Source: Candidatus Dormiibacterota bacterium (GTDB taxonomy: Bacteria > Chloroflexota > Dormibacteria > Aeolococcales > Aeolococcaceae). From it: DNA of 13,747 nucleotides. Each line of letters starts with the position of its first letter. Position 1 is the stretch's first letter. Under the pieces are notes generated by a model. That model was not told where the DNA came from and searched no databases. It saw only the letters and a program-made list of their open reading frames with translations. Location of the stretch: the NCBI GenBank assembly GCA_003135255.1, contig PLAX01000112.1, forward strand, positions 8,205 through 21,951, in the 5' to 3' direction. Position numbers and translations under genes: made by a program. Below, piece by piece: positions 13,289-13,747 of this stretch.

Positions 13289-13747
13289 GACTTCCGGATA
13301 CCTCAGCCCTTTCGGGCCTTCTCCGTCGGATGGTTTTCCGTCCTCGCACTCGGGGCCGTCCTCTCCGCGATCGAGGCCGCCATGCACGGCGCTCTCGCGG
13401 TGCTGCTGATCTCTGTGGTCGCGGCGGGGCTCTTCACGGCGGTGGCCTGGCGCTGGAGCAGGGTCGGGGTCCGGAGCACCAGAGGCGCGCTCATCGTGCG
13501 CAATTTCGCCTCGACGCGAACGATCCCTCGCGAGTCGGTGGCAGGCTTCCGACTCGGTGGGGCTCGATTCAAGTATCAGGGGCGAGCCATCCGCGTTCTG
13601 CTGACGGATGGATCCTCCGTGGTGATCGCGGCGACCGAACGGTACTCAGGCTCGCCCGTTCACCACGACGAGCAACTGGCCGGGCTACGAATCTGGCTTG
13701 CAGGAGCGAGGGGGCTGGACGGGAGCGACGCCAACCCCATGTACTAA
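13274..13747 (+). CDS. Two-helix membrane protein with bacterial PH-like domain
   Basis: 157 residues, stop at the last base of the window. Two hydrophobic helices lie at about 15-33 and 38-60, with a short polar turn. The rest (~64-127) reads VRSTRGALIVRNFASTRTIP, then ESVAGFRLG, then RAIRVLLTDGSSVVIAA, the alternating strand pattern of the short bacterial PH domain found in actinobacterial membrane proteins of the CFP-6 / bPH6 type. Its molecular role is unknown; such domains probably mediate membrane-associated protein contacts. The start is a TTG 8 bases after TACTAT, with no ribosome site; the next ATG (codon 38) would cut off the first helix. The start codon overlaps the right arm of a perfect inverted repeat, which suggests tight control. 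Confidence 0.72.
   Translation: MDADIDFRIPQPFRAFSVGWFSVLALGAVLSAIEAAMHGALAVLLISVVAAGLFTAVAWRWSRVGVRSTRGALIVRNFASTRTIPRESVAGFRLGGARFKYQGRAIRVLLTDGSSVVIAATERYSGSPVHHDEQLAGLRIWLAGARGLDGSDANPMY

Overview
The window is high-GC bacterial chromosome with densely packed, mostly metabolic genes. Codon use, ATGA start/stop overlaps, several start codons placed 6-9 bases after a -10-like hexamer, and actinobacterial-style MenC/MenD suggest a member of the Actinomycetota / Chloroflexota / Dormibacterota side of the tree. The sequence alone does not fix the phylum. I see no tRNA or rRNA gene, CRISPR array, prophage or insertion sequence.

Layout. (1) 1-1991, plus strand: the 3' end of menC overlapping a complete menD, two consecutive steps of classical menaquinone synthesis. 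(2) 2172-5836, plus strand: an eight-helix membrane protein of unknown role, a class II Fic AMP-transferase-like protein with a C-terminal winged helix, and a rhodanese-MoeB/ThiF fusion in which rhodanese comes first. Each has its own promoter-like element directly before its start codon. (3) 5857-6178: a strong inverted repeat, then a decayed zinc alcohol dehydrogenase that keeps its first ~48 and a late ~30 residues but has lost the middle. (4) 6280-7759, minus strand: an intact zinc alcohol dehydrogenase followed by a small cupin with the metal ligands of cupin-type hydroxynitrile lyases, probably one operon. Upstream lies a ~310-base stretch with gene-start and gene-end debris. (5) 8070-10134, minus strand: a minimal DEAD-box RNA helicase and, 4 bases behind it, an alpha/beta hydrolase. 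(6) 10351-12212, plus strand: a glyoxylate/hydroxypyruvate reductase-like 2-hydroxyacid dehydrogenase overlapping a Cof-type HAD phosphatase by ATGA. (7) 12291-13747: two small membrane proteins, the second with a bacterial PH-like domain, flanking the remnant of a third gene. The last gene has a perfect 13-bp inverted repeat around its -10 box.

No single large new system is evident. The most notable signals are the repeated leaderless-type promoters, the candidate operator around the 13274 start, the dehydrogenase wreck beside an intact paralogue and cupin, and the inverted domain order of the rhodanese-MoeB protein.
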